Source of the DNA: Geodermatophilus sp. DF01-2
GTDB lineage: Bacteria; Actinomycetota; Actinomycetes; Mycobacteriales; Geodermatophilaceae
Assembly (NCBI RefSeq): GCF_004571065.1
Contig: NZ_SPQN01000011.1
Coordinates: 1 to 64,000, forward strand
DNA length: 64,000 nt
Direction of reading: 5' to 3'
Shown: positions 32,845-41,636 of the stretch, piece by piece
Numbering within the stretch: the stretch's first letter is position 1
Layout of the letters: each line of letters opens with the position of its first letter
Translations under genes and position numbers: made by a program
The notes under the pieces: model-generated
Told to the model about the DNA's origin: nothing
What the model saw: the letters and a program-made list of their open reading frames with translations, nothing else
Database searches by the model: none

Positions 32845-33756
32845 ATGCACTCGGTACTGGACTGGCTCGTCACGGCCGCCGGTGCGGCCGTCGTGGCCCT
32901 GGCCCTGCGCGACATCTTCCACACCCTGTGGCGCCCGACCGGGCGGGGAGACCTCAGCCGTCGGGTCATGTCTGCGGTATGGCGCGCCGGCCGGAGCGGT
33001 CGCCGGAGGGATTCCGGAGGAGGCGGCGTGCTCAGCGGACCGCTGGGGATGGTGCTGGTCGTGCTCACCTGGGCCATCCTGGTGGTGATCGGTGGAGCAC
33101 TCGTCCACTGGCCGCACCTGGACGACGGGTTCTCCCTGGGGAGCGGCCTGGACCCGGACCGGCGGGGCGGCTTCCTCGACGCCGTCTACGTCAGCCTCGT
33201 CACCACCGCGACGCTCGGCTTCGGGGACATCGTGCCGACGGCGGCCTGGCTGCGCGTCGTCCTCCCGATCCAGGCCTTCATCGGGTTCGCGCTGCTCACC
33301 GCCGCGGTCACCTGGGTCCTGCAGCTGTACCCCGCCCTCATCCGGCGGCGCACCCTCGCCGTCCGGCTCGCCACGCTGCGCGAGGTCGACACGGCCGCGA
33401 TGCTCACCAGCCCGGACGGGACGCTCGCGGTGCAGGTCCTCGCCGGCCTCGCCGACTCGTTCGCCCAGGCCCGGGTCGACGTCACCCAGTACGCCGAGAC
33501 CTACTACTTCCGCGAGTACTCCGCCGATGCGGCACTGGCGGCGATGGTGACCGTCGCCGCCGATCTCGCGGACGCAGCGAGCCGTGCGCCCAGCGTGGAC
33601 GTCCGGCTGGCCGGCGACCTGGTGGCGCACGCGGTCGACGACTACCTGGCGGTCCTCGGCCAGCAGTTCCTCGGTGTGGACGGCGACGCGGCCGACCGGA
33701 TGCGCGCGTACGCGGCCGACCACGGTTTCGGCGAGGGGAAGCGGCTCGGCGGGTGA
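32845..33756 (+). CDS. Two-TM potassium-channel-like membrane protein
   Basis: 303 residues. Hydrophobic segments lie at ~5-25, ~60-85 and ~120-150. The pore helix and filter read SLVTTATLGFGDIVPTAA, i.e. TLGFGD in place of the common TVGYGD, which is still a K+-type filter. A ~150-residue helical cytoplasmic tail follows (LATLREVDTAAMLTS..., QARVDVTQYAETYYFREYS) with no RCK domain. It begins 44 bases after the MDMPI gene and may be co-transcribed. The likely role is membrane-potential or K+ control. Confidence 0.8.
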   Translation: MHSVLDWLVTAAGAAVVALALRDIFHTLWRPTGRGDLSRRVMSAVWRAGRSGRRRDSGGGGVLSGPLGMVLVVLTWAILVVIGGALVHWPHLDDGFSLGSGLDPDRRGGFLDAVYVSLVTTATLGFGDIVPTAAWLRVVLPIQAFIGFALLTAAVTWVLQLYPALIRRRTLAVRLATLREVDTAAMLTSPDGTLAVQVLAGLADSFAQARVDVTQYAETYYFREYSADAALAAMVTVAADLADAASRAPSVDVRLAGDLVAHAVDDYLAVLGQQFLGVDGDAADRMRAYAADHGFGEGKRLGG

Positions 33757-33888
33757 CCCCCCGGGCGGTCGTGAGAAAAGATCCCTCGACCGTGTCGATC
33801 CGGGCGGTGCCCGTTCGACGTGTCAGTGAGGGGCGGTGGACCGCCGGCCGACCGGGCCGCGACCGCCCCGTCCGAGGAGGGACCCCCG

Positions 33889-34314
33889 ATGCGTTTCATG
33901 GTGATCGTCAAGGCCAACGAGGACAGCGAGAACGGCGTGATGCCGACCGAGCAGCAGCTCACCGAGATGGGGGCCTACAACGAGGAGCTGGTCAAGGCCG
34001 GCGTCATGCTGGCCGGCGACGGCCTGCACCCGAGCTCTCGCGGCTTCCGCGTCCGCTTCGACGCCGACGGGAGGAGCACCGTCGTCGACGGGCCGTTCGC
34101 CGAGACCGAGGAGCTGATCGCCGGCTACTGGATCCTGCAGGCCGGCTCCCGCGAGGAGATCGAGGAGTGGGTGCGGCGGGCGCCGTTCCGCGACGACGAG
34201 ATCGAGGTCCGCCAGGTCTTCGAGACCGAGGACTTCGGCGACGCGATGACCCCGGAGCTGCGCGAACAGGAGGACCGGCTGCGGGCGACGGTCGAGACCC
34301 AGCAGAACTCCTGA
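33889..34314 (+). CDS. YCII/DGPF-domain protein
   Basis: 141 residues from ATG 33889 behind GAGGAGGG. A complete DGPF (YCII-like) domain: MRFMVIVKANEDSE, TEMGAYNEELVKAGVMLAGDGL, and the signature VVDGPFAETEELIAGYWILQ. Genes of this type usually accompany a sigma factor, but none lies here. The function is unresolved. Confidence 0.9.
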   Translation: MRFMVIVKANEDSENGVMPTEQQLTEMGAYNEELVKAGVMLAGDGLHPSSRGFRVRFDADGRSTVVDGPFAETEELIAGYWILQAGSREEIEEWVRRAPFRDDEIEVRQVFETEDFGDAMTPELREQEDRLRATVETQQNS

Positions 34315-34459
34315 CGGCAGGCGGGGCGGCGGTGCGCGGCGGGACGACGACGTCGCGTGCCCCCGGCCGGGTCGCGTCGGCGTCGGACAGAACCTCGCGG
34401 TCTCGTACAGTGCTGGAGGACCCGGTGTCACGGGGGCGCCGGGCCTCCGACCGGTGCCG

Positions 34460-34767
34460 TCAGGGCAATCGGGCCAGCAGCGCCCGGGCGACGGCCGCGG
34501 CCGCCGGTTCCACCGGCTGCCGCGCCGCCGCGGCCCGCAGCCAGCCGGCCAGGGGAGTGGCCACCGCGGGGAGAACGCCGCGATCCAGGGGCCCGTCCCC
34601 GCCCGCGCGTCGGCCACGTGCTCCCTCCCGCCGTCCGGCAGGTGGGCGACCACCTCGGGTCGGGTCGCCAGCAGCCCGCCGGCCCGCCAGTCTCCGGGCG
34701 TCGTCCGGTCGGCGAGGGCCTCCAGCCGCGCCGCTGCCTCCTCGAGGAGCTCGGGGGTGTCGGCCAT
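34460..34767 (-). pseudogene. Short helical protein gene with a one-base frameshift
   Basis: From ATG 34767 the frame gives TPELLEEAAARLEALADRTTPGDW, RPEVVAHLPDGG and GPWIAAFSP. The natural continuation VATPLAGWLRAAAARQPVEPAAAAVARALLARLP is in the next frame and stops at 34460. Adding one C in the CCCC run near 34577 would make a continuous ~102-residue protein of the type found in related genomes. It may be a real lesion or a base-call error. Confidence 0.5.
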
Positions 34768-34785
34768 GTCCTCGCCCACCCGCCC

Positions 34786-35235
34786 TCAGGCCGGCTCTCG
34801 GCGCATCGGGACGTGCGGGATGCCGTCCTCGACGTAGCCGGGTCCGCTGCGCCGGAACCCGAACCGCTCGTACCAGCCCTCCAGGTGGGCCTGTGCGCCC
34901 AGCGTGATCGGGGCGCCGTCGCACAGCGCGATGCCCGCCACGATCAGCCGCGCGGCCAGGCCCCGCCCGCGGTGCGCGGCCGCGGTGGCGACCCGGCCGA
35001 TCGCGCGGGTGTCGCCGTCGTCGAGCACCCGGATGGTCGCGGCGATCCCGGCGTCGTCGTCCTCGAACCACAGGTGCACCGTGGCCGGCTCGACGTCCCG
35101 GCCGTCCAGCTCCGGGTAGGGGCAGTCCTGCTCGACGACGAACACGTCCACCCGCAGCCGGCACAGCCCGTAGACCTCGGCGCCGGTCAGCTCGGCGAAC
35201 CGGGCCGTGCGCATGCGGAGCGCGGTGGTGCTCAT
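34786..35235 (-). CDS. ElaA-like GNAT acetyltransferase
   Basis: 149 residues. LTGAEVYGLCRLRVDVFVVEQDCPYPELDGRD is the typical ElaA N-terminus, and VATAAAHRGRGLAARLI supplies the acetyl-CoA pyrophosphate loop (Q/RxxGxG/A type). The C-terminal beta strands (GWYERFGFRRSGPGYVEDGIPHVPM) complete the GNAT fold. The substrate is unknown. It is divergent from the iron transporter operon, whose IdeR-like box lies in the shared upstream region. Confidence 0.9.
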   Translation of the reverse strand: MSTTALRMRTARFAELTGAEVYGLCRLRVDVFVVEQDCPYPELDGRDVEPATVHLWFEDDDAGIAATIRVLDDGDTRAIGRVATAAAHRGRGLAARLIVAGIALCDGAPITLGAQAHLEGWYERFGFRRSGPGYVEDGIPHVPMRREPA

Positions 35236-35295
35236 GCACGTGTTGTAGCCGATCGGACCGGCCCGCCCGACTGCGACCCGTGGTACACCTTCTGG

Positions 35296-35314
35296 TTAGG
35301 TGTGCCTTGCCTAT
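35296..35314 (+). promoter_or_regulatory. DtxR/IdeR-like iron box upstream of the Fe3+ ABC operon
   Basis: TTAGGTGTGCCTTGCCTAT matches 13 of 19 positions of the TTAGGTTAGGCTAACCTAA consensus by hand comparison, with an intact left arm. It is about 100 bases upstream of the substrate-binding lipoprotein start, consistent with repression by iron-loaded IdeR. Confidence 0.65.
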
Positions 35315-35357
35315 CTCCGGACGTTGCCGCGTGGCCGACCCACACGCAGGACGCCGG

Positions 35358-35410
35358 CGGGGCAGTACCGCCGGGCACGGGGCCCGGGAAGCGTCGGCGA
35401 GGAGGGCCAC
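35358..35410 (+). repeat. Degenerate copy of the 77-bp start-region repeat
   Basis: GGCAGTACCGCCGGGCACGGGGCC...GCGTCGGCGAGGAGGGCCAC resembles the second half of the 77-bp unit found at 57085-57238 and, like it, ends with the GAGGAGGG ribosome site immediately before a GTG start. Confidence 0.4.
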
Positions 35411-36442
35411 GTGCTCGGAGGAACCAGGTTCGGGCGGACCACCGCTCCTGCGATGTGCATCCTGACGGTGGCCGGCGTGCTCGCCGGCTGCGGGTCGGGC
35501 GACGCGGAGGCCGCCGAGACGCTGACCGTCTACAGCGCCCAGCACGAGAGCCTGGTGCGCACCATGCTCGAGGGCTTCACCGAGGAGACCGGCATCGCGC
35601 TGGAGTTCCGCGACGCCAACGACGCCGAGCTGGCCAACCAGATCGTGCAGGAGGGCGAGGCCTCGCCGGCCGACGTCTTCCTCACCGAGAACAGCCCGGC
35701 GATCGAGGTCGTGGAGGAGGCCGGGCTGCTGGCGCCGATCGACGAGGAGACCTTGGCGCAGGTCGGGGAGCAGTACCGGCCCGAGTCGGGCAACTGGGTC
35801 GGCTTCGCCGCGCGGTCGACGGTGCTGGCCTACAACCCCGAGCAGATCCCGGAGGAGGAGCTGCCCGGCTCCATCCTCGACCTCGCCGATCCGCGGTGGG
35901 AGGGGCGGGTCGGCATCGCTGCCGGGGGAGCGGACTTCCAGGCCATCGTGGCCGCCGTCCTCGCGCTGCGCGGTGAGGAAGCCACCCGTGCGTGGCTCGA
36001 GGGGCTCGAGCGCAACGCGAACGTCTACCCGAGCAACACCGCGGTGATGAAGGCCGTCGACGAGGGCGAGGTCGACGTCGGCGTCATGTACCACTACTAC
36101 TGGTACCGCGACCAGGCCGAGAACGGGCTGGTCGGCGACGACGCCCGCCTGCACTACTTCCGCAACCAGGACCCGGGCGCCTTCCTCAGCGTCTCCGGCG
36201 CCGGCGTCCTGGCCTCCAGCGACCAGCCGGAGGAGGCCCAGCGGCTCGTCGCCTACCTGACCGGTCCGGAGGCGCAGCGGCGGCTGGCCGAGAGCACGGC
36301 GCTGGAGTACGCCGTCGGCACCGGCGTCCCCTCCGCCGAGGTGCTGCCGCCGCTCGAGGAGCTGCAGGCGCCGGACGTCGACCCCGGCGAGCTCGACCAG
36401 CAGCGGGTCACCGAGCTGATGCAGGACGTGGGGCTGCTCTGA
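35411..36442 (+). CDS. Fe3+ ABC transporter substrate-binding lipoprotein
   Basis: 343 residues from GTG 35411 (GAGGAGGG upstream). A lipobox VLAGCGSG near residues 20-25 follows a signal peptide. The mature part begins ETLTVYSAQHESLVRTMLEGF, typical of the FbpA/SfuA/AfuA class of ferric-ion binders (SBP_bac_11/6). A Tyr cluster GVMYHYYWYRDQ supplies the likely iron-ligand tyrosines. It is the first gene of a three-gene operon with permease and ATPase and lies behind an IdeR-like box. It captures Fe3+ outside the membrane. Confidence 0.9.
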   Translation: MLGGTRFGRTTAPAMCILTVAGVLAGCGSGDAEAAETLTVYSAQHESLVRTMLEGFTEETGIALEFRDANDAELANQIVQEGEASPADVFLTENSPAIEVVEEAGLLAPIDEETLAQVGEQYRPESGNWVGFAARSTVLAYNPEQIPEEELPGSILDLADPRWEGRVGIAAGGADFQAIVAAVLALRGEEATRAWLEGLERNANVYPSNTAVMKAVDEGEVDVGVMYHYYWYRDQAENGLVGDDARLHYFRNQDPGAFLSVSGAGVLASSDQPEEAQRLVAYLTGPEAQRRLAESTALEYAVGTGVPSAEVLPPLEELQAPDVDPGELDQQRVTELMQDVGLL

Positions 36443-36450
36443 CCGTCCCC

Positions 36451-38076
36451 GTGTCGCCGGCCGCCGGGCCCGGGACGACGGCCCGGCCGGCCGTCCCGGG
36501 CCGGTTCCGCACGCGCACGGGCCCGCGGCGCCCCCCGGTCACCCTCCTGCTCGCCGCGGCGGTGGCGCTGCTCGCGCTGCTGCCGCTGGCCTACGTCCTC
36601 GCCGCCATGGTGGACGTCGGCTGGAGCGGGGTCCGCGAGCTGGTGTTCCGCCCGCGGGTCGGCGAGCTGCTGTGGAACACCGGCCGGCTGGTCGGCGGCA
36701 CGGTGGCGCTCTGCGCCGTCCTGGGCGTCGGCGCGGCCTGGCTGGTCGAGCGTGCGGCACTGCCCGGACGGCGGGTCTGGCACGTGCTGCTGGTGGCGCC
36801 GCTGGCCGTGCCCGCGTTCGTCAACAGCTACGCCTGGATCTCCCTGCTGCCCGGCCTGGACACCTACGGCGGCGCCCTGCTGGTCGTCACGCTCTCCTAC
36901 TTCCCGTTCGTCTACCTGCCCGTGGTCGCCGCCTTCCGCGGCCTGGACCCGGCGCTGGAGGACACCGCCCGCGGCCTCGGCCTCTCCGGCTGGGCGGTGT
37001 TCCGGCGGGTGCAGCTGCCGCAGCTGCGGGTGGCGCTGCTCGGCGGCGGCCTGCTCGTCGCGCTGCACGTGCTGGCCGAGTTCGGCGCGCTGCAGATGCT
37101 GCGCTACCCGACCTTCACCACCGCGATCTACGACCAGTACCGCGCGACCTTCAACGGGCCGGGCGCGACGGCGCTGGCCGCCGTCCTCCTCCTGCTGTGC
37201 CTGCTGCTGCTCCTGGCCGAGCTCCGGCTGCGCGGCCGCCGCGGGTACGCACGCACGGGTTCCGGGGTGGCCCGCGCCGGGCGGCCGGTGCGGCTGGGCG
37301 CTGGAGGAGCTCCGGCGTTGCTGGCACTGGCCGGGCTGGTCGCGCTCTCGCTTGCCGTGCCGCTGGGCAGCCTGGCGCTGTGGATGGTCCGCGGCTCCTC
37401 GACCACGCTGGACCGGTCCGCCCTGCTGGAGACGACCGGGACGACGCTCGGGCTGGCCGCCGTCGCCGCCGCCGTCACCACGGCCATGGCGCTGCCGACC
37501 GGCTGGCTCGCCGTCCGTGCCCGGGGCCGGATGGCGACACTGCTGGAGCGCAGCACCTACCTGGGCAGCTCGGTGCCGGCCATCGTCATCGCCCTCGCGC
37601 TGGTCACCGTGGCGATCGAGGTGACGCCGTGGATCTACCAGACGGTTCCGGTGCTGCTGGCCGCCTACGCGATCCTGTTCCTGCCACGGGCGATCGTTCC
37701 CGTCCGCGCCGCGGTCGAGCAGGCGCCGCCGCTCTACGACGACGTCGCCGCCTCGCTCGGCTCCTCGGCCCTCGACCGGGTGCGGCGGGTGACGCTGCCG
37801 CTGCTCGCCCCCGGCCTCGGCGCGGGCGCCGCACTGGTCTTCCTCGCCGTCGTCACCGAGCTGACCGCCACCCTGCTGCTGGCGCCGACCGGCACGACGA
37901 CGCTGGCCACCGCCTTCTGGTCGGCCAGCAGCGCGCTGGAGTACGGTGCCGCCGCCCCGTACGCGGTGGTCATGGTGCTGCTCTCGGCGCCGGCCACCGT
38001 GCTGCTCTCCCGCGACGCCCGCCGGGGGCTCGACGCCGTGACCGCCCGACGCACGGGACGAGGACCTCTGCCATGA
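36451..38076 (+). CDS. Fe3+ ABC transporter permease (two fused BPD domains)
   Basis: 541 residues from GTG 36451, nine bases after the lipoprotein gene. About 12 membrane segments form two consecutive binding-protein-dependent permease domains. The EAA-like loops are FRGLDPALEDTARGLGLSGWAVFRRVQLPQL in the first half and YDDVAASLGSSALDRVRRVTLPLL in the second. This fused arrangement is characteristic of FbpB/SfuB iron permeases. Its stop overlaps the ATPase start by ATGA. Confidence 0.9.
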   Translation: MSPAAGPGTTARPAVPGRFRTRTGPRRPPVTLLLAAAVALLALLPLAYVLAAMVDVGWSGVRELVFRPRVGELLWNTGRLVGGTVALCAVLGVGAAWLVERAALPGRRVWHVLLVAPLAVPAFVNSYAWISLLPGLDTYGGALLVVTLSYFPFVYLPVVAAFRGLDPALEDTARGLGLSGWAVFRRVQLPQLRVALLGGGLLVALHVLAEFGALQMLRYPTFTTAIYDQYRATFNGPGATALAAVLLLLCLLLLLAELRLRGRRGYARTGSGVARAGRPVRLGAGGAPALLALAGLVALSLAVPLGSLALWMVRGSSTTLDRSALLETTGTTLGLAAVAAAVTTAMALPTGWLAVRARGRMATLLERSTYLGSSVPAIVIALALVTVAIEVTPWIYQTVPVLLAAYAILFLPRAIVPVRAAVEQAPPLYDDVAASLGSSALDRVRRVTLPLLAPGLGAGAALVFLAVVTELTATLLLAPTGTTTLATAFWSASSALEYGAAAPYAVVMVLLSAPATVLLSRDARRGLDAVTARRTGRGPLP

Positions 38077-39137
38077 GCTCCCTGACGGTCACGGACGTGA
38101 CGAAGTCCTACGGCGCCACGCCGGTCCTCACCGGGGTCGACCTGCACGTGCCCGAGGGGAGCTTCACCGCGCTGCTCGGCCCCTCCGGGTGCGGCAAGAC
38201 GACGCTGCTGCGGCTGGTCGCCGGCTTCGACGACCCCGACCGCGGCACCGTCGAGGTGAGCGGGCGCGCGGTGGCCGGCCCGGGCATGAGCGTGGCCGCA
38301 CGGCGCCGCCGGATCGGCTTCGTGCCGCAGGAAGGCGGGCTGTTCCCGCACCTGTCGGTGGCCGGCAACGTCGCCTTCGGCCTGCCCCGGCGGCAGCGCC
38401 GCGACACCGGCCGGGTGCGCGAGCTGCTGCGCCTGGTCGGCCTCGACGCCGCGCTCGCCGAGCGCTCGCCGCACCAGCTCTCCGGCGGTCAGCAGCAGCG
38501 GGTCGCGCTGGCCCGTGCGCTGGCGCCGGCGCCGTCCCTGGTGCTGCTCGACGAGCCGTTCTCCTCGCTCGACGCCTCGCTGCGGGAGGAGACCCGGCAG
38601 GCGGTCGCCGACGCGCTCGCCGCGGCCGGTGCGACCGCCGTGCTGGTCACCCACGACCAGGCCGAGGCGCTGTCGATGGCCGACCAGGTGGCCGTGCTAC
38701 GCGGCGGCCGGCTGGTGCAGCTGGCCGATCCGCGCACCCTCTACCGCAGCCCGCACGACCTCGACGTCGCCACCTTCGTCGGCGAGTCGGTGGTGCTCGA
38801 CGCCGACGTCCGGGCCGGCCGGGCGCACTCGGCCCTCGGCGTGCTCGACCTCGAGCGCGCCTGCCCGGACGGGCCGGCGCGGGTGCTGCTGCGCCCCGAG
38901 CAGCTGCGGCTGGGCCGGGCGGGCGGGAGCGGGCCGCTGGCCCGCGTGCGCGCCGTCGACTTCTTCGGCCACGACGCCCGGGTGCGGCTCGAGCTGCCGT
39001 CCGGAGTCGCCTTCAGTGCCCGGCTGGAGGGCTGGGACCTGCCGGCGGCGGGGGACGACGTGACGGTCGGCGTCCTCGGCGCCGCCCTGCCGTTCCCGTC
39101 CGCCGAGGGCGCCCCGGCCGCCCACGTGTCGGCCTGA
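38073..39137 (+). CDS. Fe3+ ABC transporter ATP-binding protein
   Basis: 354 residues. Walker A LLGPSGCGKTTLLRL (~35-49), Q-loop FVPQEG, signature HQLSGGQQQRVALARAL, Walker B LVLLDEPFSSLD and H-loop VLVTHDQAEA are all intact. The ~110-residue C-terminal part ending at AHVSA is a TOBE-like regulatory domain. It starts at ATG 38073, overlapping the permease stop, and energises uptake by the two upstream gene products. Confidence 0.95.
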   Translation: MSSLTVTDVTKSYGATPVLTGVDLHVPEGSFTALLGPSGCGKTTLLRLVAGFDDPDRGTVEVSGRAVAGPGMSVAARRRRIGFVPQEGGLFPHLSVAGNVAFGLPRRQRRDTGRVRELLRLVGLDAALAERSPHQLSGGQQQRVALARALAPAPSLVLLDEPFSSLDASLREETRQAVADALAAAGATAVLVTHDQAEALSMADQVAVLRGGRLVQLADPRTLYRSPHDLDVATFVGESVVLDADVRAGRAHSALGVLDLERACPDGPARVLLRPEQLRLGRAGGSGPLARVRAVDFFGHDARVRLELPSGVAFSARLEGWDLPAAGDDVTVGVLGAALPFPSAEGAPAAHVSA

Positions 39138-39171
39138 CGACGACACGGACCGCCCGGCTCACCGCGCTGGG

Positions 39172-39190
39172 TTAGGTGTGCCTAAGCTCA
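39172..39190 (+). promoter_or_regulatory. DtxR/IdeR-like iron box before the aldolase operon
   Basis: TTAGGTGTGCCTAAGCTCA matches 14 of 19 consensus positions by hand and shares TTAGGTGTGCCT with the box at 35296. It lies 35 bases after the ATPase stop and touches the start region of the aldolase gene (GTG 39178 is inside it, GTG 39196 just after), suggesting an iron-controlled leaderless promoter. Confidence 0.6.
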
Positions 39191-39195
39191 CCGCC

Positions 39196-39984
39196 GTGGA
39201 CCTTCTCCTCTTCACGGTCGACCCCGGCTGGGGCGCCGACGTGGTCGCCGCGGGCGCGGCCGGGATCGTCGTGGACTGGGAGCGGCGTGGCAAGCACCGC
39301 CGCCAGCTCGGCGAGGGCACCCAGATCAACGACGACACCCCCGCAGACCTCAGCCGCATGCGCGCCGCCACCGACGGGCGGCTGGTGTGCCGGCTCAACG
39401 GCTTCGGCCCCTGGACCGCCGCCGAGGTGGACGACGCCGTCGCCCGCGGCGCCGACGAGCTGCTGCTGCCGATGGTGCGCACGCCTGCGGAGGTCGACCG
39501 GACCCTCGACCTGGTCGCCGGCCGCTGCGGGCTGGGCATCCTCGTCGAGACGCAGGACGGCGTGGCGCACGCCGCCGAGCTGGCCCGCCGGCCGCTGTCG
39601 CGGGTGTACGTCGGGCTCAACGACCTGCGCATCGACCGCGGCTCCAGCGAGCTGTTCACACCGCTGGTCGACGGCACGGTGGACGCCGTCCGCGCCGTGG
39701 TGCCGGGGCCCTTCGGCGTCGGCGGGCTCACCCTTCCCGAGGGCGGCTCCCCGGTGCCGGCCTGGCTGCTCGCCGCGGAGCTGGTCCGCTGCGGCACCGA
39801 CTTCACCTTCCTGCGGCGGTCCTTCACCGCCGACATGGCCGGGCGCGACCCGTTCGTCGAGGTGCCCCGGCTGCTCGCCGTGCTCACCGGGCTGGCGACC
39901 GCCACCGAGGTCGAGGTGGTAGAGCGTCGCGCCGCCTTCGTCGCCGCGGTGACCGGCGGACTGCCGGTGGCGCAGCCGGCGTGA
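39196..39984 (+). CDS. HpcH/HpaI-type aldolase (citrate lyase beta-like)
   Basis: 262 residues from GTG 39196; GTG 39178 is possible but lies within the iron box. A TIM-barrel pattern of the HpcH/HpaI family: GAAGIVVDWERRGKH, VCRLNGFGPWTAAEVDDAVARGADELLLPMVRTPAEVD, LGILVETQDGVAHAAEL (metal-ligand Glu), and VYVGLNDLRIDRGS (metal-ligand Asp). It would cleave or form C-C bonds of a 2-oxo acid. Its stop overlaps the epimerase start by GTGA, making an aldolase-epimerase-glycosyltransferase operon. Confidence 0.75.
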   Translation: MDLLLFTVDPGWGADVVAAGAAGIVVDWERRGKHRRQLGEGTQINDDTPADLSRMRAATDGRLVCRLNGFGPWTAAEVDDAVARGADELLLPMVRTPAEVDRTLDLVAGRCGLGILVETQDGVAHAAELARRPLSRVYVGLNDLRIDRGSSELFTPLVDGTVDAVRAVVPGPFGVGGLTLPEGGSPVPAWLLAAELVRCGTDFTFLRRSFTADMAGRDPFVEVPRLLAVLTGLATATEVEVVERRAAFVAAVTGGLPVAQPA

Positions 39985-40835
39985 GGGCACTGGTCACCGG
40001 TGCCGGCGGGTTCGTCGGCCGGCACCTGGTCGCCCGGCTGCGCGGCGACGGGTGGGACGTCGTCCCGCTGACGCGAGCGTCGGTGGATCTGGTCGACTTC
40101 TCCGCTGCTTCCGCCGTCGTGCTGGCCGCCGACCCGGACGTCGTCTTCTCCCTGGCCGCCGCGCGGCGCAAGGCGACCCCGGCCGAGCGGGCCGGCACCA
40201 TTGCCGTCAACACCAGCCCGTGGCTGGTCGACGCGCTGCCGTCGCGCTGCCGCGCCGTCGTCCGGCTCGGCTCGTCCACCGAGTACGCCGCCGCTCCCGT
40301 GCCGCTGGCCGAGGACGCCGCGCTGCAGCCGCGCGGGTTCTTCGGCGCGACCAAGGCCGCCGGCTCGCTGCTGCTGCAGGCCGCCGCGGCCGAGCGCGGG
40401 GTGCGGTCGGCGGTGCTGCGCGCCTTCCAGGTGTACGGGCCCGGCGACCACCCGACCCGGCTGGTGCCGGTCGTGCTCGACGCCGCCCGGACCGGCGCCG
40501 TCGTCCCGCTGCCGGCGCAGGTGAGCCGCCGGGACTGGGTGTGGGTCGGCGACGTGGTGGACGCCTGCGTGCGCGCCGCGCTCGCCGACGACCTGCCGCC
40601 GGGGCAGGTGCTCAACATCGGCACGGGCCTGCAGACGTCGACCGAGGAACTGGTGTCGACCGCGTCCCGGGTGACCGGCCGGCCGATCGCGACTGCGGCC
40701 GGCGCGCACCCGGGCCGAGAGTGGGACACCGACTGCTGGGTCAGCGACCCGTCGTTGGCGGCGTCGCGGCTGGGATGGCGGCCGACGGTCGACCTGGCCG
40801 AGGGGCTGGCCCGCACCTGGGCTGCGCTGGCGTGA
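39981..40835 (+). CDS. NAD-dependent epimerase/dehydratase (extended SDR)
   Basis: 284 residues. The dinucleotide motif TGAGGFVGRHLVARL is at the N-terminus, VRLGSSTEYA supplies the catalytic Ser/Thr region, and the substrate domain contains VLRAFQVYGPGDHPTRLVPVV. The expected active-site YxxxK reads FGATK, so the catalytic Tyr is Phe, although TEYAAA nearby offers other tyrosines. The predicted role is modification of an NDP-sugar for the following glycosyltransferase. It overlaps both neighbours by four bases. Confidence 0.8.
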   Translation: MRALVTGAGGFVGRHLVARLRGDGWDVVPLTRASVDLVDFSAASAVVLAADPDVVFSLAAARRKATPAERAGTIAVNTSPWLVDALPSRCRAVVRLGSSTEYAAAPVPLAEDAALQPRGFFGATKAAGSLLLQAAAAERGVRSAVLRAFQVYGPGDHPTRLVPVVLDAARTGAVVPLPAQVSRRDWVWVGDVVDACVRAALADDLPPGQVLNIGTGLQTSTEELVSTASRVTGRPIATAAGAHPGREWDTDCWVSDPSLAASRLGWRPTVDLAEGLARTWAALA

Positions 40836-41494
40836 GCCGGGTCGCCGTCGTCGTCCCCGTGTACCGCAACGCGACGACCCTGTCCCCGCTGGTGTCGCGG
40901 CTGGATGCCGCGCTGGCCGGGCGGGACTGGCGGCTGCGGCTGGTGGTCGACGCCTGTCCCGCCGGCAGTGCGGACGTCGCGCTACGGCTGGCCGCCGACC
41001 TCCGGGTCGAGGTGACGGTGCTGTCCGTGAACGGCGGGCAGCACGCGGCCCTCCGGCAGGGGCTCGCCGACGAGACGGACGCCGATGTCTGGGTGTGCAT
41101 GGACGCCGACCTGCAGGATCGGCCCGAGGCCGTGCCGCTGCTGCTCGACCGACTGGCGTCCGGTGACGTGGAGGCAGTGTTCGCCGGGCGGCGCGGGGCG
41201 TACGAGTCGAGGGTGCGGCGGGCGACGGGGGACCTGCACCGCCTCGTCGCCGCGCGGCTGACCGGGCTGCCGCCGGACGCGGGGGCCTTCCTCGCTCTCG
41301 GCCCGCACGTGCGCTCGGCCGTGCTGGCCACCGACGCCCCCAGCGTGGTGCTCGCCGTGGGGCTGGCCCGCCGGCCGGTGACCAGCGTGCCGGTGTCGCG
41401 TGACGTCCGGGCCGAGGGGCGGTCGGCGTGGACGGCCCGGGCCCGGCTGGGTCAGTCGGTGCGCTCGCTGGGCTGGGCCCTGCGCCATCGGTAG
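40832..41494 (+). CDS. Family 2 glycosyltransferase
   Basis: 220 residues from GTG 40832 (GTGA overlap). The GT-A signature begins VAVVVPVYRNATTLSPLVSRL. The nucleotide/metal motif is VWVCMDADLQDRPEAVPLLLD (DAD/DxD) and VNGGQHAALRQGL precedes it. No membrane helices are seen, unlike longer DPM1/GtrB-type enzymes. It is the last gene of the operon and probably adds the sugar produced by its partners to a carrier or metabolite; the acceptor cannot be told. Confidence 0.85.
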   Translation: MSRVAVVVPVYRNATTLSPLVSRLDAALAGRDWRLRLVVDACPAGSADVALRLAADLRVEVTVLSVNGGQHAALRQGLADETDADVWVCMDADLQDRPEAVPLLLDRLASGDVEAVFAGRRGAYESRVRRATGDLHRLVAARLTGLPPDAGAFLALGPHVRSAVLATDAPSVVLAVGLARRPVTSVPVSRDVRAEGRSAWTARARLGQSVRSLGWALRHR

Positions 41495-41636
41495 GGCCCG
41501 CTCGCCCGGCCGCTCAGGGCCTCGGTCGAGAGCGGTACGCATCTGTGGACAAGGCGCTGAGCTGGGGGTTCACGTTGCTGGGGCACCCTCCGGTGCGGTG
41601 GTGCTCGTACACCAGTTCGAGTCAGTAGGAGGTGTC

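Noticed and set aside
34380-34440. Possible tRNA-like fold in the gap after the DGPF gene
   Set aside because: No consistent cloverleaf, anticodon arm or T-arm GTTCGA sequence could be found.
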